Below, piece after piece: positions 26,995 through 34,848 of a stretch of DNA of 64,000 nucleotides. Every line of letters starts with the position of its first letter. Within the stretch, counting starts at the first letter, position 1. The notes under the pieces were generated by a model. That model was not told the DNA's origin. It was given only the letters and a program-made list of their open reading frames with translations, and did not search any database. This DNA is from a virus: IMG/VR virus record IMGVR_UViG_3300025704_000015, positions 1 to 64,000 of that record, one strand, 5' to 3'. The position numbers were made by a program, and so were the translations under genes.

Positions 26995-27434
26995 TGAGCA
27001 AAGTTAAAAAACTTTCCTTCTTTGATATTTTAAATAATATTAATGCTGGTTCTAAAGCTCCGGATATTCTTAAAGGTGTAACTGCTGATTCTAGTGAAAC
27101 CTTACCAGACCCTGATAGTCCTGAGAAAGCTTATACTCCATTTATGATTAACCGAGGGTTATCTCAGTTTAATGATACTATTCTATTTGCTAATGAGATG
27201 AATATGAATTATCATCTCCCTGCTAGAATGCAATATGATTTTTATAAGAACGTATTACGTCCTCGTAAAAGATTTAGTAAATGGTTTAAAGCAATTCCTG
27301 ACAGTAATGATATTAAAATTATCATGGATCACTATGGATATAGTTCTGAGAAAGCGCGCGATGTATTGGATTTATTTAATAAAGAAGAGTTAAAAGCTTT
27401 ACATCGTCATCATGACAAAGGTGGAAAAGCATAA
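26994..27434 (+). CDS. 62: Clamp loader small subunit gp62
   Basis: 146 residues from the ATG that overlaps the gp44 stop (TAATG). An ATG nine bases earlier is possible. Recognised by position and by FFDILNNINAG, YTPFMINRGLSQFNDTILFA and HYGYSSEKARDVLDL. T4 gp62 is 187 residues. It completes the clamp loader. TAATG overlap indicates translational coupling. Confidence 0.9.
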   Translation: MSKVKKLSFFDILNNINAGSKAPDILKGVTADSSETLPDPDSPEKAYTPFMINRGLSQFNDTILFANEMNMNYHLPARMQYDFYKNVLRPRKRFSKWFKAIPDSNDIKIIMDHYGYSSEKARDVLDLFNKEELKALHRHHDKGGKA

Positions 27435-27446
27435 TAAATAATTATA

Positions 27447-27878
27447 ATGAACATTGATAATGAAAAAATAAAAAGTTGGTCTCCTGATGAAATGCTTGAG
27501 ATCTATTTGTCTGAGCCAGACGATTTTCTTAAGGTAAAAGAAACCCTTACTCGAATTGGAGTCTCTTCTCAAAGGGAAGAAAACACTTTATTTCAAAGTT
27601 GCCATATTCTTCATAAGCAAGGGCGATACTTTATTCTACACTTTAAAGAACTATTTTTACTTGATGGTAAACCTTCTAATTTTACTGAAGAAGATTTTAA
27701 AAGAAGGAACACTATAACAACTCTCTTATCTGATTGGGGTTTGCTAGAATTAGTAAACTATACTCATGCTAGTGAAAAGACCAACTTAAAACAAATTAAA
27801 ATTGTACCATTCAAAGAGAAGAAGAATTGGACTCTTAATTCCAAATATAATATTGGTAATGTAAAGAAAAAATCTTAG
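27447..27878 (+). CDS. regA: Translational repressor RegA
   Basis: A 143-residue RegA. The central part is very close to T4 RegA: DDFLKVKETLTRIGVSS, LFQSCHILHKQGRYFILHFKE, LLSDWGLLELV and the end YNIGN. RegA binds AU-rich sequences around start codons of early mRNAs and blocks translation. The AT-rich, Shine-Dalgarno-poor starts here fit such targets. An N-terminal extension of about 20 residues is present compared with T4 (122). Confidence 0.95.
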   Translation: MNIDNEKIKSWSPDEMLEIYLSEPDDFLKVKETLTRIGVSSQREENTLFQSCHILHKQGRYFILHFKELFLLDGKPSNFTEEDFKRRNTITTLLSDWGLLELVNYTHASEKTNLKQIKIVPFKEKKNWTLNSKYNIGNVKKKS

Positions 27879-27881
27879 TAT

Positions 27882-27889
27882 TATAAATA
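27882..27889 (+). promoter_or_regulatory. Late promoter octamer of the first tagged gene
   Basis: TATAAATA just after regA, ending six bases before the next ATG. It marks the switch from replication genes to late cargo genes. Confidence 0.7.
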
Positions 27890-27894
27890 AAAAC

Positions 27895-27939
27895 ATGAGT
27901 ACTGAGAAATATTTGTTACCAAACGAGAAGAAGCGTTTA
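27895..27939 (+). repeat. 45-bp tag-coding repeat (three copies)
   Basis: The first 45 bases of this gene are repeated exactly at 28239-28283 and with four changes at 28873-28917. Each copy is the start of a separate gene whose downstream part differs, so only the tag is shared. This suggests recent duplication or recombination of a targeting module. Confidence 0.88.
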
Positions 27940-28221
27940 TACGAATCTATTACAATTCCAAAGAAAAAAGAAGAGGTTCTGAAACTAATTAAGGATGCTC
28001 CTAAAACAAAAGCAACTTCTAAAGATACCAATAATCTATGGAACAAAATATCCACTTCTTTAGTAGGTCCACTTGAAGATTTAATGTATGAAAAACCATA
28101 TGATAAAGCATATAGTGCTGGATATAATGGTGATAAAGAACCAAAGAATCCATTTAAAAAAGATACATTAGCTTACTGGTTCTTTACTAATTTATATACT
28201 CAAGGGAGTAACGATAATTAA
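27895..28221 (+). CDS. Tagged late protein, family B, unknown
   Basis: 108 residues. The first 15 (MSTEKYLLPNEKKRL) are shared with the proteins at 28239 and 28873; the rest is unrelated to them. L-Y-E directly after the tag fits gp21 cleavage. The body is Lys-rich with a C-terminal AYWFFTNLYTQG segment. The shared tag, late promoter and cleavage-type site suggest a small internal head protein. No function is recognised. Confidence 0.65.
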   Translation: MSTEKYLLPNEKKRLYESITIPKKKEEVLKLIKDAPKTKATSKDTNNLWNKISTSLVGPLEDLMYEKPYDKAYSAGYNGDKEPKNPFKKDTLAYWFFTNLYTQGSNDN

Positions 28222-28238
28222 TTTTTAAAAATAAAACC

Positions 28239-28592
28239 ATGAGTACTGAGAAATATTTGTTACCAAACGAGAAGAAGCGTTTAGATGAAGAAACATTATC
28301 TGAAGCTAAAGTGCCATCTGACTATTTAGATTTCCAAAGCGATGATAAAAGTTATAAAGTTTATCAAGCAGATAATAATGGAGAATCTTCTGTAAGACCC
28401 GCCGAAAAGGCAAGTAAAAATTGGCCGACTGGTGCTCCAGTAACTAAGACTTTTAAAAAAGTTTCATCTGCTCCAATTCCAAAAGGTGAGTTCTGGGTTT
28501 TAGAATCTGATAAAAGTTTTTATTGGATGGTTAACGGCACTTGGTATTCGATCAGTAAAAAAGACCATCCCCGCCCACCATTTGATTATTAA
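28239..28592 (+). CDS. Tagged late protein, family B, unknown
   Basis: 117 residues with the same N-terminal tag as the gene at 27895, followed by L-D-E and then L-S-E|A cleavage-type sites at about residues 15-23. The body (YLDFQSDDKSYKVYQ, PIPKGEFWVLESDKSFYWM) is beta-rich and resembles a small SH3-like or ligand-binding fold by pattern only. A one-mismatch late octamer (TAAAAATA, 28226-28233) sits at the standard six-base spacing. The next gene follows without a gap. Confidence 0.62.
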   Translation: MSTEKYLLPNEKKRLDEETLSEAKVPSDYLDFQSDDKSYKVYQADNNGESSVRPAEKASKNWPTGAPVTKTFKKVSSAPIPKGEFWVLESDKSFYWMVNGTWYSISKKDHPRPPFDY

Positions 28593-28847
28593 ATGAAAAG
28601 CTTTAAACAATATTTAGAGGGATTGCGTATTGCTTATACTCCAGCTCAACAAAAAGCGATGGATAAAAGGACAAATGCGATGAATTCAGATCTTAAGAAA
28701 AAGTTTAAAGCTGGAAAGATTTCAATTAAATGGTCTCAGACAAGAGGCGGTCACGCTATCTTTGTTAAAGGTAGAATGGAAGGTCCTCTCTTTGATTCTG
28801 AAGATGACGCTGAAAAATATTTAAAAAAACTCGGTATTCGAGTATAA
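28593..28847 (+). CDS. Tagged late protein, family A, unknown
   Basis: 84 residues beginning MKSFKQYLEG, a form of the MKxFKxFIxE tag that resembles the T4 capsid-targeting sequence. The body is basic, with KWSQTRGGHAIFVKGRMEGP and an EDDAEKYLKKLGIRV end. A fragment of the same C-terminus occurs at 29335-29385. It starts directly after the preceding stop. Likely a small internal head protein that could bind DNA. Confidence 0.62.
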   Translation: MKSFKQYLEGLRIAYTPAQQKAMDKRTNAMNSDLKKKFKAGKISIKWSQTRGGHAIFVKGRMEGPLFDSEDDAEKYLKKLGIRV

Positions 28848-28859
28848 ATTAAATTAAAA

Positions 28860-28867
28860 TATAAATA
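28860..28867 (+). promoter_or_regulatory. Late promoter octamer of the third family B gene
   Basis: TATAAATA ending six bases before the ATG at 28873, the same geometry as at 27882, 13825 and 845. Confidence 0.65.
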
Positions 28868-28872
28868 AAATC

Positions 28873-29325
28873 ATGAGTACTGAGAAATATTTGTTGCCAA
28901 ACGAGAAGAAGTGTCTGGATGAAGCAAAACTTGCAGGTAAAAATAGAGAACGGCTTGATAGTTTAATCTCTTTATATGTCACGGCAACAGATCCCGAGGC
29001 AGATTATTATTATGATGGAGATGTTCCTGATGCTGAAAAGATTTTAAATGATATTAAAAAAGAATTTGGATCAAAAATTGCCAAAGATGTTGGTAATGGA
29101 ACAAATATTTTCCATTATGGTAGAGATAATAATCAAGGAGGTCGCTTAACATACGGGGATGCGACAAAACAGCGTGGCGCAAGACGTATCACAAAAGGTG
29201 GTAAAATTAATAAGCAGGACGCAGCAAAACTTAAAAAGGATATTAAAGATATTTTAAAGAATACAAAATTAAATACTGCTTATCGATCACATAAGTTAAA
29301 AGGAAAATTACCAGAGAGTAATTAA
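28873..29325 (+). CDS. Tagged late protein, family B, unknown
   Basis: 150 residues with the family B tag (MSTEKYLLPNEKKCL) then L-D-E|A. The body holds an acidic stretch (DPEADYYYDGDVPDAEKIL) followed by a basic C-terminal half rich in Lys and Arg. Basic, tagged and under a late promoter, it fits an internal head protein. No family is recognised. Confidence 0.62.
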   Translation: MSTEKYLLPNEKKCLDEAKLAGKNRERLDSLISLYVTATDPEADYYYDGDVPDAEKILNDIKKEFGSKIAKDVGNGTNIFHYGRDNNQGGRLTYGDATKQRGARRITKGGKINKQDAAKLKKDIKDILKNTKLNTAYRSHKLKGKLPESN

Positions 29326-29334
29326 TAAAAAACC

Positions 29335-29385
29335 TTTGACACTGAAGCTGAAAAATATTTAAAAAAACTCGGAATTCGAGTATAA
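29335..29385 (+). pseudogene. Duplicated fragment of the 28593 gene end
   Basis: A 16-codon stretch without its own start reads FDTEAEKYLKKLGIRV then TAA, almost identical to the C-terminus of the protein at 28593-28847. It sits just after the third family B gene and is likely left from a duplication-recombination event. Confidence 0.75.
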
Positions 29386-29388
29386 ATA
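29381..29388 (+). promoter_or_regulatory. Late-type octamer upstream of Hsp20
   Basis: TATAAATA overlaps the end of the duplicated fragment, about 90 bases before the Hsp20 gene. It predicts a structured leader of roughly 85 bases, unlike the leaderless genes elsewhere. Confidence 0.5.
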
Positions 29389-29393
29389 GATTT

Positions 29394-29480
29394 GTAATAC
29401 GATACGTTTTCGTATTATAAAGAGGTGCCGAAAGGATCTCAATTAATAAAAAATAACTCGCTTAATAAGGAGTTCAAAAT
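29394..29480 (+). promoter_or_regulatory. Structured Hsp20 leader, possible RNA thermometer
   Basis: Three possible hairpins are seen. First, an 8-bp stem 29395-29402 with 29410-29417. Second, a small GAAA-capped stem around 29422-29440. Third, a hairpin that hides the ribosome site: AACTC.CTT (29455-29463, one bulged G) pairs with AAGGAGTT (29467-29474). The strong AAGGAG lies eight bases before the ATG and would be closed at low temperature. Leaders of small heat-shock genes often work this way (ROSE or fourU types); this exact structure is an inference. Confidence 0.5.
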
Positions 29481-29912
29481 ATGACAATAACAAATACACT
29501 AAATTCGTTGCCGCGTTCTTTCGCGGTTGGGTTCGATTCAATCTTTGATAGATTAGAATCAAGAGAGAAAGCATCTTATCCTCCTCACAATATTGTGAAG
29601 CATAATGAGGATGAGTTTGAAATCGCACTAGCAGTCGCAGGCTTCAGTGATAAAGATCTTTCCGTCAAACAAGACGGAGATCAACTTATCGTTGAATCTG
29701 ATTGCGTTGAGCTTAATGGAGATAAAGAATATCTTCATAAAGGAATTGCTACTCGAAGTTTCATCAAGAAGTTTACATTAGCCGATCACATTCGTGTCGA
29801 GCAAGTAGCGCTTGTTGATGGTATACTTTCAGTTCTACTAAAGAAAGAAATTCCTGAAGAAATGAAACCTAAGAAGTTTACTATTCTTCCAGAGTTTATT
29901 AACGAAGATTAA
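29481..29912 (+). CDS. Small heat-shock protein Hsp20 (IbpA-like)
   Basis: A 143-residue alpha-crystallin-type chaperone. The N-terminal FDSIFDRLES segment, the core IVKHNEDEFEIALAVAGFSDKDLSV, and the GIATRSFIKKFTLADHI region match IbpA-like proteins common in marine T4-like phages. These bind unfolding proteins; in phages a role in protecting virion or replication proteins is assumed. It has one of the few strong Shine-Dalgarno sequences in the window, sequestered in a hairpin. A terminator follows. Confidence 0.92.
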   Translation: MTITNTLNSLPRSFAVGFDSIFDRLESREKASYPPHNIVKHNEDEFEIALAVAGFSDKDLSVKQDGDQLIVESDCVELNGDKEYLHKGIATRSFIKKFTLADHIRVEQVALVDGILSVLLKKEIPEEMKPKKFTILPEFINED

Positions 29913-29933
29913 ACTTTGCAGTTAAAACATAAT

Positions 29934-29967
29934 AAAAGGGTTCTTCAGAAATGAGGAGCCCTTTTTT
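29934..29967 (+). terminator. Rho-independent terminator after Hsp20
   Basis: A 14-bp stem with two wobble pairs (29934-29947 with 29952-29965) and a GAAA loop, followed by a T run. It separates Hsp20 from the polymerase promoter. Confidence 0.88.
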
Positions 29968-29980
29968 ATTAACTTTAGTA

Positions 29981-30009
29981 TTTACATCTATAATAAAAGA
30001 TGATATAAT
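29981..30009 (+). promoter_or_regulatory. Sigma70-like promoter of DNA polymerase
   Basis: TTTACA, 17-base spacer, TATAAT, then ATG seven bases past the -10. The polymerase mRNA is predicted to be leaderless. Confidence 0.8.
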
Positions 30010-30015
30010 ATATAC

Positions 30016-32544
30016 ATGAAGAACAGCATTAGTGGATTCTACACCAGCGTCGATAGACACATGAACATGATTAAGTATCGAGGATACGATCATGATGGCA
30101 AAAAAATATATGATTCATTTAAATATCGGCCAACGCTTTATGTAAATAGCAAAGACCGTAACTCAGAATGGAAAGCGATTGATGGAACTCCTGTAGGCCC
30201 AATGCAGTTTGGCACTATGAGCGAATGCCGCCAGTTCTGTAAACATTATGAAGATGTTCCTTCGTTTAAAATATATGGAAATGAAAAGCATGTTCCAGCA
30301 TTTATCCAAAGCCAGTGGCCTGGCGAAATTGAGTATGATAAAAAGATGGTCGACATTCTTTACATCGATATTGAAACTGCTATTGGTACAGGCTTTCCAG
30401 AACCAATGCGAGCAGAACAAGAGATTCTTACAATCGCAGTAAAGAGTAGCCGTTGTGATACTTATATCATCTGGGGACTAAAGGATTATGACCTTTCTAA
30501 AAGTGAAGTGCCACATCTTAGAAAAGAGTATCGCCAGTTTGATACTGAAACCGAACTCTTAAATGATTTTCTAGATTGGTGGAGTGATCCTATTAATACT
30601 CCAGATGTTATCACTGGTTGGAATACAGAGTTCTTTGATATTCCTTACATCGTTAATAGAATAGCTCGTATGTTGGGCAACGATGCAACCAAGCGATTAT
30701 CTCCTTGGAAAAAAATTACAGATAGAACCGTAAATGTATTTGGCCGTGAGCAAACCAGCTATAACATTATGGGTATTCAACAACTCGATTACCTTGACTT
30801 ATTTAAAAAGTTTACTCTTAATACTTATGGCCAACAAGAATCATATAAGCTAGATAATATTGCCGAGGTTGTTCTTGAACAAAAGAAGCTAGCTTTTGAA
30901 GGCGATCTAAAAGAATTATATGAACAAGATTTTCAGAAGTTTGTTGATTATAATATCGTTGATGTTGAATTGATTGAACTGTTTGAAAAGAAACTTGGCT
31001 TAATTGATTTGGTATTTACTCTAGCATATTTTGGCGGAGTTAATTATACAGATACGCTCGGTACTGTTTCTATATGGGATAGTATAATCTTTAGGAATCT
31101 TGCTAAAAAGAAAATAGCGATTCCTCCATCAAAACCAAGTGCTAAAGCAGAATATGCTGGAGGGTTTGTTAAGCCAGTTGTGCCAGGGATGTATGATTGG
31201 GTAATGAGCTTCGATTTGAACAGCTTGTATCCTAACCTTATTATACAATATAATATGAGTCCTGAGACCCTCGTAAGGCATTCTACAGTGCCTAATATTA
31301 CACCTGATCGAGTACTCGAAGATCAAACAAACATATCCCCTGACAGTAATTTGGCGGTTGCCGCAAATGGCGCAACATTTAGTAGACATAAGCAAGGGTT
31401 TCTACCAGAGATTATTGAAGAGCTTTATAATAAGCGTAAGAAGATTAAAGCAGAAATGCTAGATAAAAAGAAAGAGAATGAAAAGCAAAAAAGTAAGATA
31501 TTAGACTCAGAAATCGCCAGACTTGAAACTGAACAAATGGCGATCAAGATTCTAATGAACAGCCTGTATGGAGCTTTGGCTAACAGATGGTTCCGTTACT
31601 TTGATCTTCTTGTTGCTGAAGGAATTACTCTTACAGGTCAACTTGTTATTCGTTGGGCAGAACAACATGCAAACAAATGGTTATCTTCATTCCTTAAAGA
31701 TGAGAAGCCAGTTGATAGAGTTATAGCAGCAGACACTGACTCCATTTACGTTAATGTTCAAGATGTAATTGATAAGCTTAATCCAAAAAGTCCAGTTGAG
31801 TTTCTTGATAAGTTTGGTGAAGAAGGTATGGTTCCTGCATTGGAAAAAGCTTTTAATAAGTTAGGCGGTATTACAAATTCATATAAGAATACGATGGTGA
31901 TGGCGCGAGAAGCTATTGCTGATAAAGCTATATGGACTGCAAAGAAACGATATATTTTAAATGTTCTTAACAATGAAGGTGTTCAATATGCTGAGCCGAA
32001 AATTAAGATCATGGGTATTGAAGCTATTAAGAGTTCTACTCCAAAAGTATGTCGAGGCGCTATGAAGGAAATGTTTAAAGTAATGATGAGCGGGGATGAA
32101 GATAAAACTCAAAAAGCGATCGCTTTCTTTCATAACCACTTTAATTCTTTGCCGGCCCATGAAATCGCAAGTCCTCGTGGAATTAATAATGTTACAAAAT
32201 ATTATGATTCACAAACTCTATATTGTAAAGGAACACCAATGCATTGCCGCGCGGCCTTAGTATATAACGATCAGTTAAAGAAGTTTAACTTAACTAATAA
32301 GTATAGGGAAATCCAAGGCGGCAATAAAATTAAGTTTGTATTTCTTAAAAAGCATAACCCAACTGGAGAAAACGTAATTGGGTTTATTGATAAGTTGCCA
32401 CACGAATTTGGTTTAGATAAGTTCATTGATTATGAAACTCAATTCCAAAAAGCTTTCCTTGATCCAATTAATCTTATCTTACATGCTATTAGTTGGTCGG
32501 CAGAACCTCAAGCTAGTTTGGAAGACTTCTTTGGGCAAGTATAG
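30016..32544 (+). CDS. 43: DNA polymerase gp43 (family B)
   Basis: 842 residues with proofreading exonuclease and polymerase domains. Exo I is YIDIETA (about 114-120), Exo II WNTEFFDIPYI (about 202-212), Exo III YNIVDVELI. Polymerase motif A is FDLNSLYPNL (about 399-408), motif B KILMNSLYGALANRW, motif C AADTDSIY. The C-terminus DFFGQV is a clamp-binding tail. Size is close to T4 gp43 (898). It is the phage replicase and works with gp45, gp44/62 and gp41. Confidence 0.98.
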   Translation: MKNSISGFYTSVDRHMNMIKYRGYDHDGKKIYDSFKYRPTLYVNSKDRNSEWKAIDGTPVGPMQFGTMSECRQFCKHYEDVPSFKIYGNEKHVPAFIQSQWPGEIEYDKKMVDILYIDIETAIGTGFPEPMRAEQEILTIAVKSSRCDTYIIWGLKDYDLSKSEVPHLRKEYRQFDTETELLNDFLDWWSDPINTPDVITGWNTEFFDIPYIVNRIARMLGNDATKRLSPWKKITDRTVNVFGREQTSYNIMGIQQLDYLDLFKKFTLNTYGQQESYKLDNIAEVVLEQKKLAFEGDLKELYEQDFQKFVDYNIVDVELIELFEKKLGLIDLVFTLAYFGGVNYTDTLGTVSIWDSIIFRNLAKKKIAIPPSKPSAKAEYAGGFVKPVVPGMYDWVMSFDLNSLYPNLIIQYNMSPETLVRHSTVPNITPDRVLEDQTNISPDSNLAVAANGATFSRHKQGFLPEIIEELYNKRKKIKAEMLDKKKENEKQKSKILDSEIARLETEQMAIKILMNSLYGALANRWFRYFDLLVAEGITLTGQLVIRWAEQHANKWLSSFLKDEKPVDRVIAADTDSIYVNVQDVIDKLNPKSPVEFLDKFGEEGMVPALEKAFNKLGGITNSYKNTMVMAREAIADKAIWTAKKRYILNVLNNEGVQYAEPKIKIMGIEAIKSSTPKVCRGAMKEMFKVMMSGDEDKTQKAIAFFHNHFNSLPAHEIASPRGINNVTKYYDSQTLYCKGTPMHCRAALVYNDQLKKFNLTNKYREIQGGNKIKFVFLKKHNPTGENVIGFIDKLPHEFGLDKFIDYETQFQKAFLDPINLILHAISWSAEPQASLEDFFGQV

Positions 32545-32582
32545 ATAAAACAAAGGTATGACACTCACACAATAAAAAACAA

Positions 32583-32774
32583 ATGAACCAACTAAACAGA
32601 AACCTGACAAACGTTATTAACGAATTACAACAAGACTATTTAAAGTTTGATGATACCGTAAGAACCATCGAAGTTCTTAATGCGATTAACAATTACTTTC
32701 ACACGACAGAGGAAACTCCTTTGTCTAATAAAAGCAGAGACATTCTAAAAGAAATTAAAATATATGGAAAATAA
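32583..32774 (+). CDS. Small helical protein, unknown
   Basis: 63 residues, mostly helical and charged (MNQLNRNLTNVINELQQDYL). Its end overlaps the start of the MazG-like gene by 11 bases, so the two are probably co-translated. No family is recognised. Confidence 0.6.
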   Translation: MNQLNRNLTNVINELQQDYLKFDDTVRTIEVLNAINNYFHTTEETPLSNKSRDILKEIKIYGK

Positions 32775-33294
32775 TAAAACAGTAGAAGACGTGATAAAAC
32801 TAATTCCAGAAACACTTGATGATTGGGTAACGCTTGTTCCTAAAAATGACTCTCTAACATGGCAAGCATCATCTACCGATTGGCCAAGCGATATTGATAA
32901 CATGCATAATAAGTATGGTGTTCATTGCGCGCTTAAAAAGTTAGATAGTAAAGACCTAAGAGAATTTCTAAACTTTCGTTTAGACTTCCTAGAAGAAGAA
33001 CTTACTGAAACAAAAAATGCAGTTGGTAAACTACATTGTGATGACGTTGATTGCGAAGAAGTGGTTGATGGTTTAATTGATCTTTGCGTTGTCGCTATTG
33101 GAACGTTAAATGCGTTTGGAGTTGACGAACATAAAGCGTGGGAAGCAGTTCATAACGCTAATATGAATAAGGAAGTCGGCGTTAAAGAAGGTCGAGACAA
33201 TCCACTAGGTCTTCCAGATTTAGTAAAGCCTAAAGGGTGGGTCGCGCCAGATCATTCTGATAATCACGGGTTTCTTCCTAAATTAAACGAATAA
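32764..33294 (+). CDS. MazG-like nucleotide pyrophosphohydrolase
   Basis: 176 residues. The all-alpha NTP pyrophosphohydrolase pattern is visible: FRLDFLEEELTETKNAV with clustered Glu (about 78-90), then VVDGLIDLCVVAIGTLNAFG with the ExxD-type Asp, and KAWEAVHNANMNK. The C-terminal GLPDLVKPKGWVAPDH is typical of phosphoribosyl-ATP or MazG-type phage enzymes. It may hydrolyse (d)NTPs, for example unmodified nucleotides that must be kept out of phage DNA, or alarmones. Substrate unknown. Confidence 0.78.
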   Translation: MENNKTVEDVIKLIPETLDDWVTLVPKNDSLTWQASSTDWPSDIDNMHNKYGVHCALKKLDSKDLREFLNFRLDFLEEELTETKNAVGKLHCDDVDCEEVVDGLIDLCVVAIGTLNAFGVDEHKAWEAVHNANMNKEVGVKEGRDNPLGLPDLVKPKGWVAPDHSDNHGFLPKLNE

Positions 33295-33298
33295 AAGA

Positions 33299-33327
33299 TT
33301 TACATTTTAGTAAATATAGTATATAAT
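33299..33327 (+). promoter_or_regulatory. Sigma70-like promoter of the Imm-like gene
   Basis: TTTACA, 17-base spacer, TATAAT, with the ATG eight bases past the -10. Leaderless early expression is predicted. Confidence 0.78.
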
Positions 33328-33334
33328 ATTAATT

Positions 33335-33538
33335 ATGGATTTACTTCTATTCATCATGCTTTTAATAGTGGCAAGCCTTTGCTACTTAATACCCACTTTT
33401 GTGGCGGTCGTAAATAAACATAAATACGCTCTTCCTATTTTTATAGCTAACCTATTCTTTGGCGTTACGGTTGTGGGATGGGCCGCTCTATTAATCTTTG
33501 CTATACTTAAAGAGTTTAGAGCAGAAAATAAAGTATGA
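33335..33538 (+). CDS. Superinfection-immunity-like membrane protein (Imm)
   Basis: 67 residues with two transmembrane segments (about 3-25 and 33-58) and the pattern YLIPTFVAVVNKHKY then IFIANLFFGVTVVGWAALLIFA. That matches the T4 Imm superinfection-immunity family: L-P-hydrophobic, K/R-H-K/N, then LF.G.T..GW. T4 Imm blocks DNA entry of related phages. It sits alone under an early-type promoter. Its stop overlaps the next start (ATGA). Confidence 0.75.
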   Translation: MDLLLFIMLLIVASLCYLIPTFVAVVNKHKYALPIFIANLFFGVTVVGWAALLIFAILKEFRAENKV

Positions 33539-34473
33539 AATATTCATTAACTATATTTAAATCAATCTTTGATAATTCGACTCATCGTAAGATGTCCTTT
33601 GACGGTTGGGATGAGTTTAAAGAACTTCTTTTAAACCTTAGTAAAGAAGATGGTTATAAACCAAAGAAAGACGAAAGAAAAGATGGTTCACCTCTTATCA
33701 GCCCAGCAGTATATGATAAAGATGAAAAGCGAAGAAATGTAAATGTTTTATGTTGGGGTGGTTGGGCTGCAATTGACGTTGACGATTATGAGTGTAATTT
33801 CGAACAAGCGTTGGTTGTTTTTAAAGATATCAAATGTGTTGTTTATAATAGCGCAAGCTCGACAAAAGAAAAGCCAAAGTTCAGAGTTATTATACCATTC
33901 ACAAAGACTATAGAAAAGGATGATATAAAGCATTTATGGTTTGCTCTGAATAAAGAGTTTAATTCATTAGGCGATCCACAAACGAAGGATCTATCAAGGA
34001 TGTATTACGTCCCAGCACAATATCCAGGTGCTTATTCATTCATTCATTGTAACGATGACGCCGACTTTTTAGATGTTGATTTAATAATGAAAAAGCATCC
34101 GTTTATAGTACCTCAAGAAAATTCATTTAAAAGTAAACTAAGTGAAGAAATGAAAATTAAGCTGATGAAGTATAAATCTAATCAACTTAACAACACCTCT
34201 ATTACTTGGTCTTCATATAGAGATTGCCCATTTGTAAATAAACAATTAGTAAATGAATATCGTGTTATTTCAGAAACTGGTTGGTATTCTAAATTATATT
34301 CAATTATGGTTAGTATTGCCGGATCCGCAATACATAAAGGATACCCAATTACTGTTAATGAAATTGTAAAGCTTGCTAAAGATATTGATATGGATACTGG
34401 ATGCTGGTATAAAAATAGGCCATTAGATATTGAAGCAGAACGCGCATTAACCTTTGCACTTCAAAATGCGTAA
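33535..34473 (+). CDS. Prim-pol (AEP)-like replication protein
   Basis: 312 residues. The N-terminal 200 resemble archaeo-eukaryotic primase/prim-pol proteins of mobile elements: WAAIDVDDYE with the DxDD acidic pair (81-84), then VVYNSASSTKEKPKFRVIIPF, and DLSRMYYVPAQYPGA. The C-terminal part (YRDCPFVNKQLVNEY...) looks like a helical accessory domain. T4 uses the gp61 primase, which is not in this window. Start overlaps the Imm-like stop by four bases. Activity is inferred from motifs only. Confidence 0.6.
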   Translation: MKYSLTIFKSIFDNSTHRKMSFDGWDEFKELLLNLSKEDGYKPKKDERKDGSPLISPAVYDKDEKRRNVNVLCWGGWAAIDVDDYECNFEQALVVFKDIKCVVYNSASSTKEKPKFRVIIPFTKTIEKDDIKHLWFALNKEFNSLGDPQTKDLSRMYYVPAQYPGAYSFIHCNDDADFLDVDLIMKKHPFIVPQENSFKSKLSEEMKIKLMKYKSNQLNNTSITWSSYRDCPFVNKQLVNEYRVISETGWYSKLYSIMVSIAGSAIHKGYPITVNEIVKLAKDIDMDTGCWYKNRPLDIEAERALTFALQNA

Positions 34474-34488
34474 TTAATAAATAATATT

Positions 34489-34821
34489 ATGAAGATTGAA
34501 ACCAAACTGAAACGCCAGTTTAATAAAATACAAAAGGATACTGGTGTAAAACTTCCAGCTGACTATGAGTATTATTGTGGTTTATATAAATGGCCAAAAG
34601 GTTTGCGTAAGATTCTTAGTAAACGATTCAATAGCAGTTGTATGCTACATGATATTCAACATGTTTCAGGTGTTATTGATTATAAAGAAGCCGATCGCAT
34701 GTTCCTTAAAAACGCTAAAGAACAAGCGGGGCGCAACGATTTTTGGATATTAATGGCATATGTATTTTACGGCGCCGTTCGTATATTAACAAAAACAAAA
34801 GCAATACGAAACAAGAAATAA
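34489..34821 (+). CDS. PLA2/DUF1353-like small protein
   Basis: 110 residues with CMLHDIQHVSGVIDYKEADRMFL (C51, H54, D55), a Cys-x-x-His-Asp helix typical of phospholipase A2-like or DUF1353-type phage proteins, with a following ADRMF segment. A hydrophobic helix (FWILMAYVFYGAVRIL) and a basic tail come after. It could act on membrane lipid during lysis or entry. Function unproven. Confidence 0.5.
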   Translation: MKIETKLKRQFNKIQKDTGVKLPADYEYYCGLYKWPKGLRKILSKRFNSSCMLHDIQHVSGVIDYKEADRMFLKNAKEQAGRNDFWILMAYVFYGAVRILTKTKAIRNKK

Positions 34822-34833
34822 AACTCTAAACAT

Positions 34834-34841
34834 TATAAATA
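34834..34841 (+). promoter_or_regulatory. Late promoter octamer
   Basis: Perfect TATAAATA ending eight bases before the next ATG, marking that small gene as late although it lies among early genes. Confidence 0.65.
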
Positions 34842-34848
34842 AATTTAT

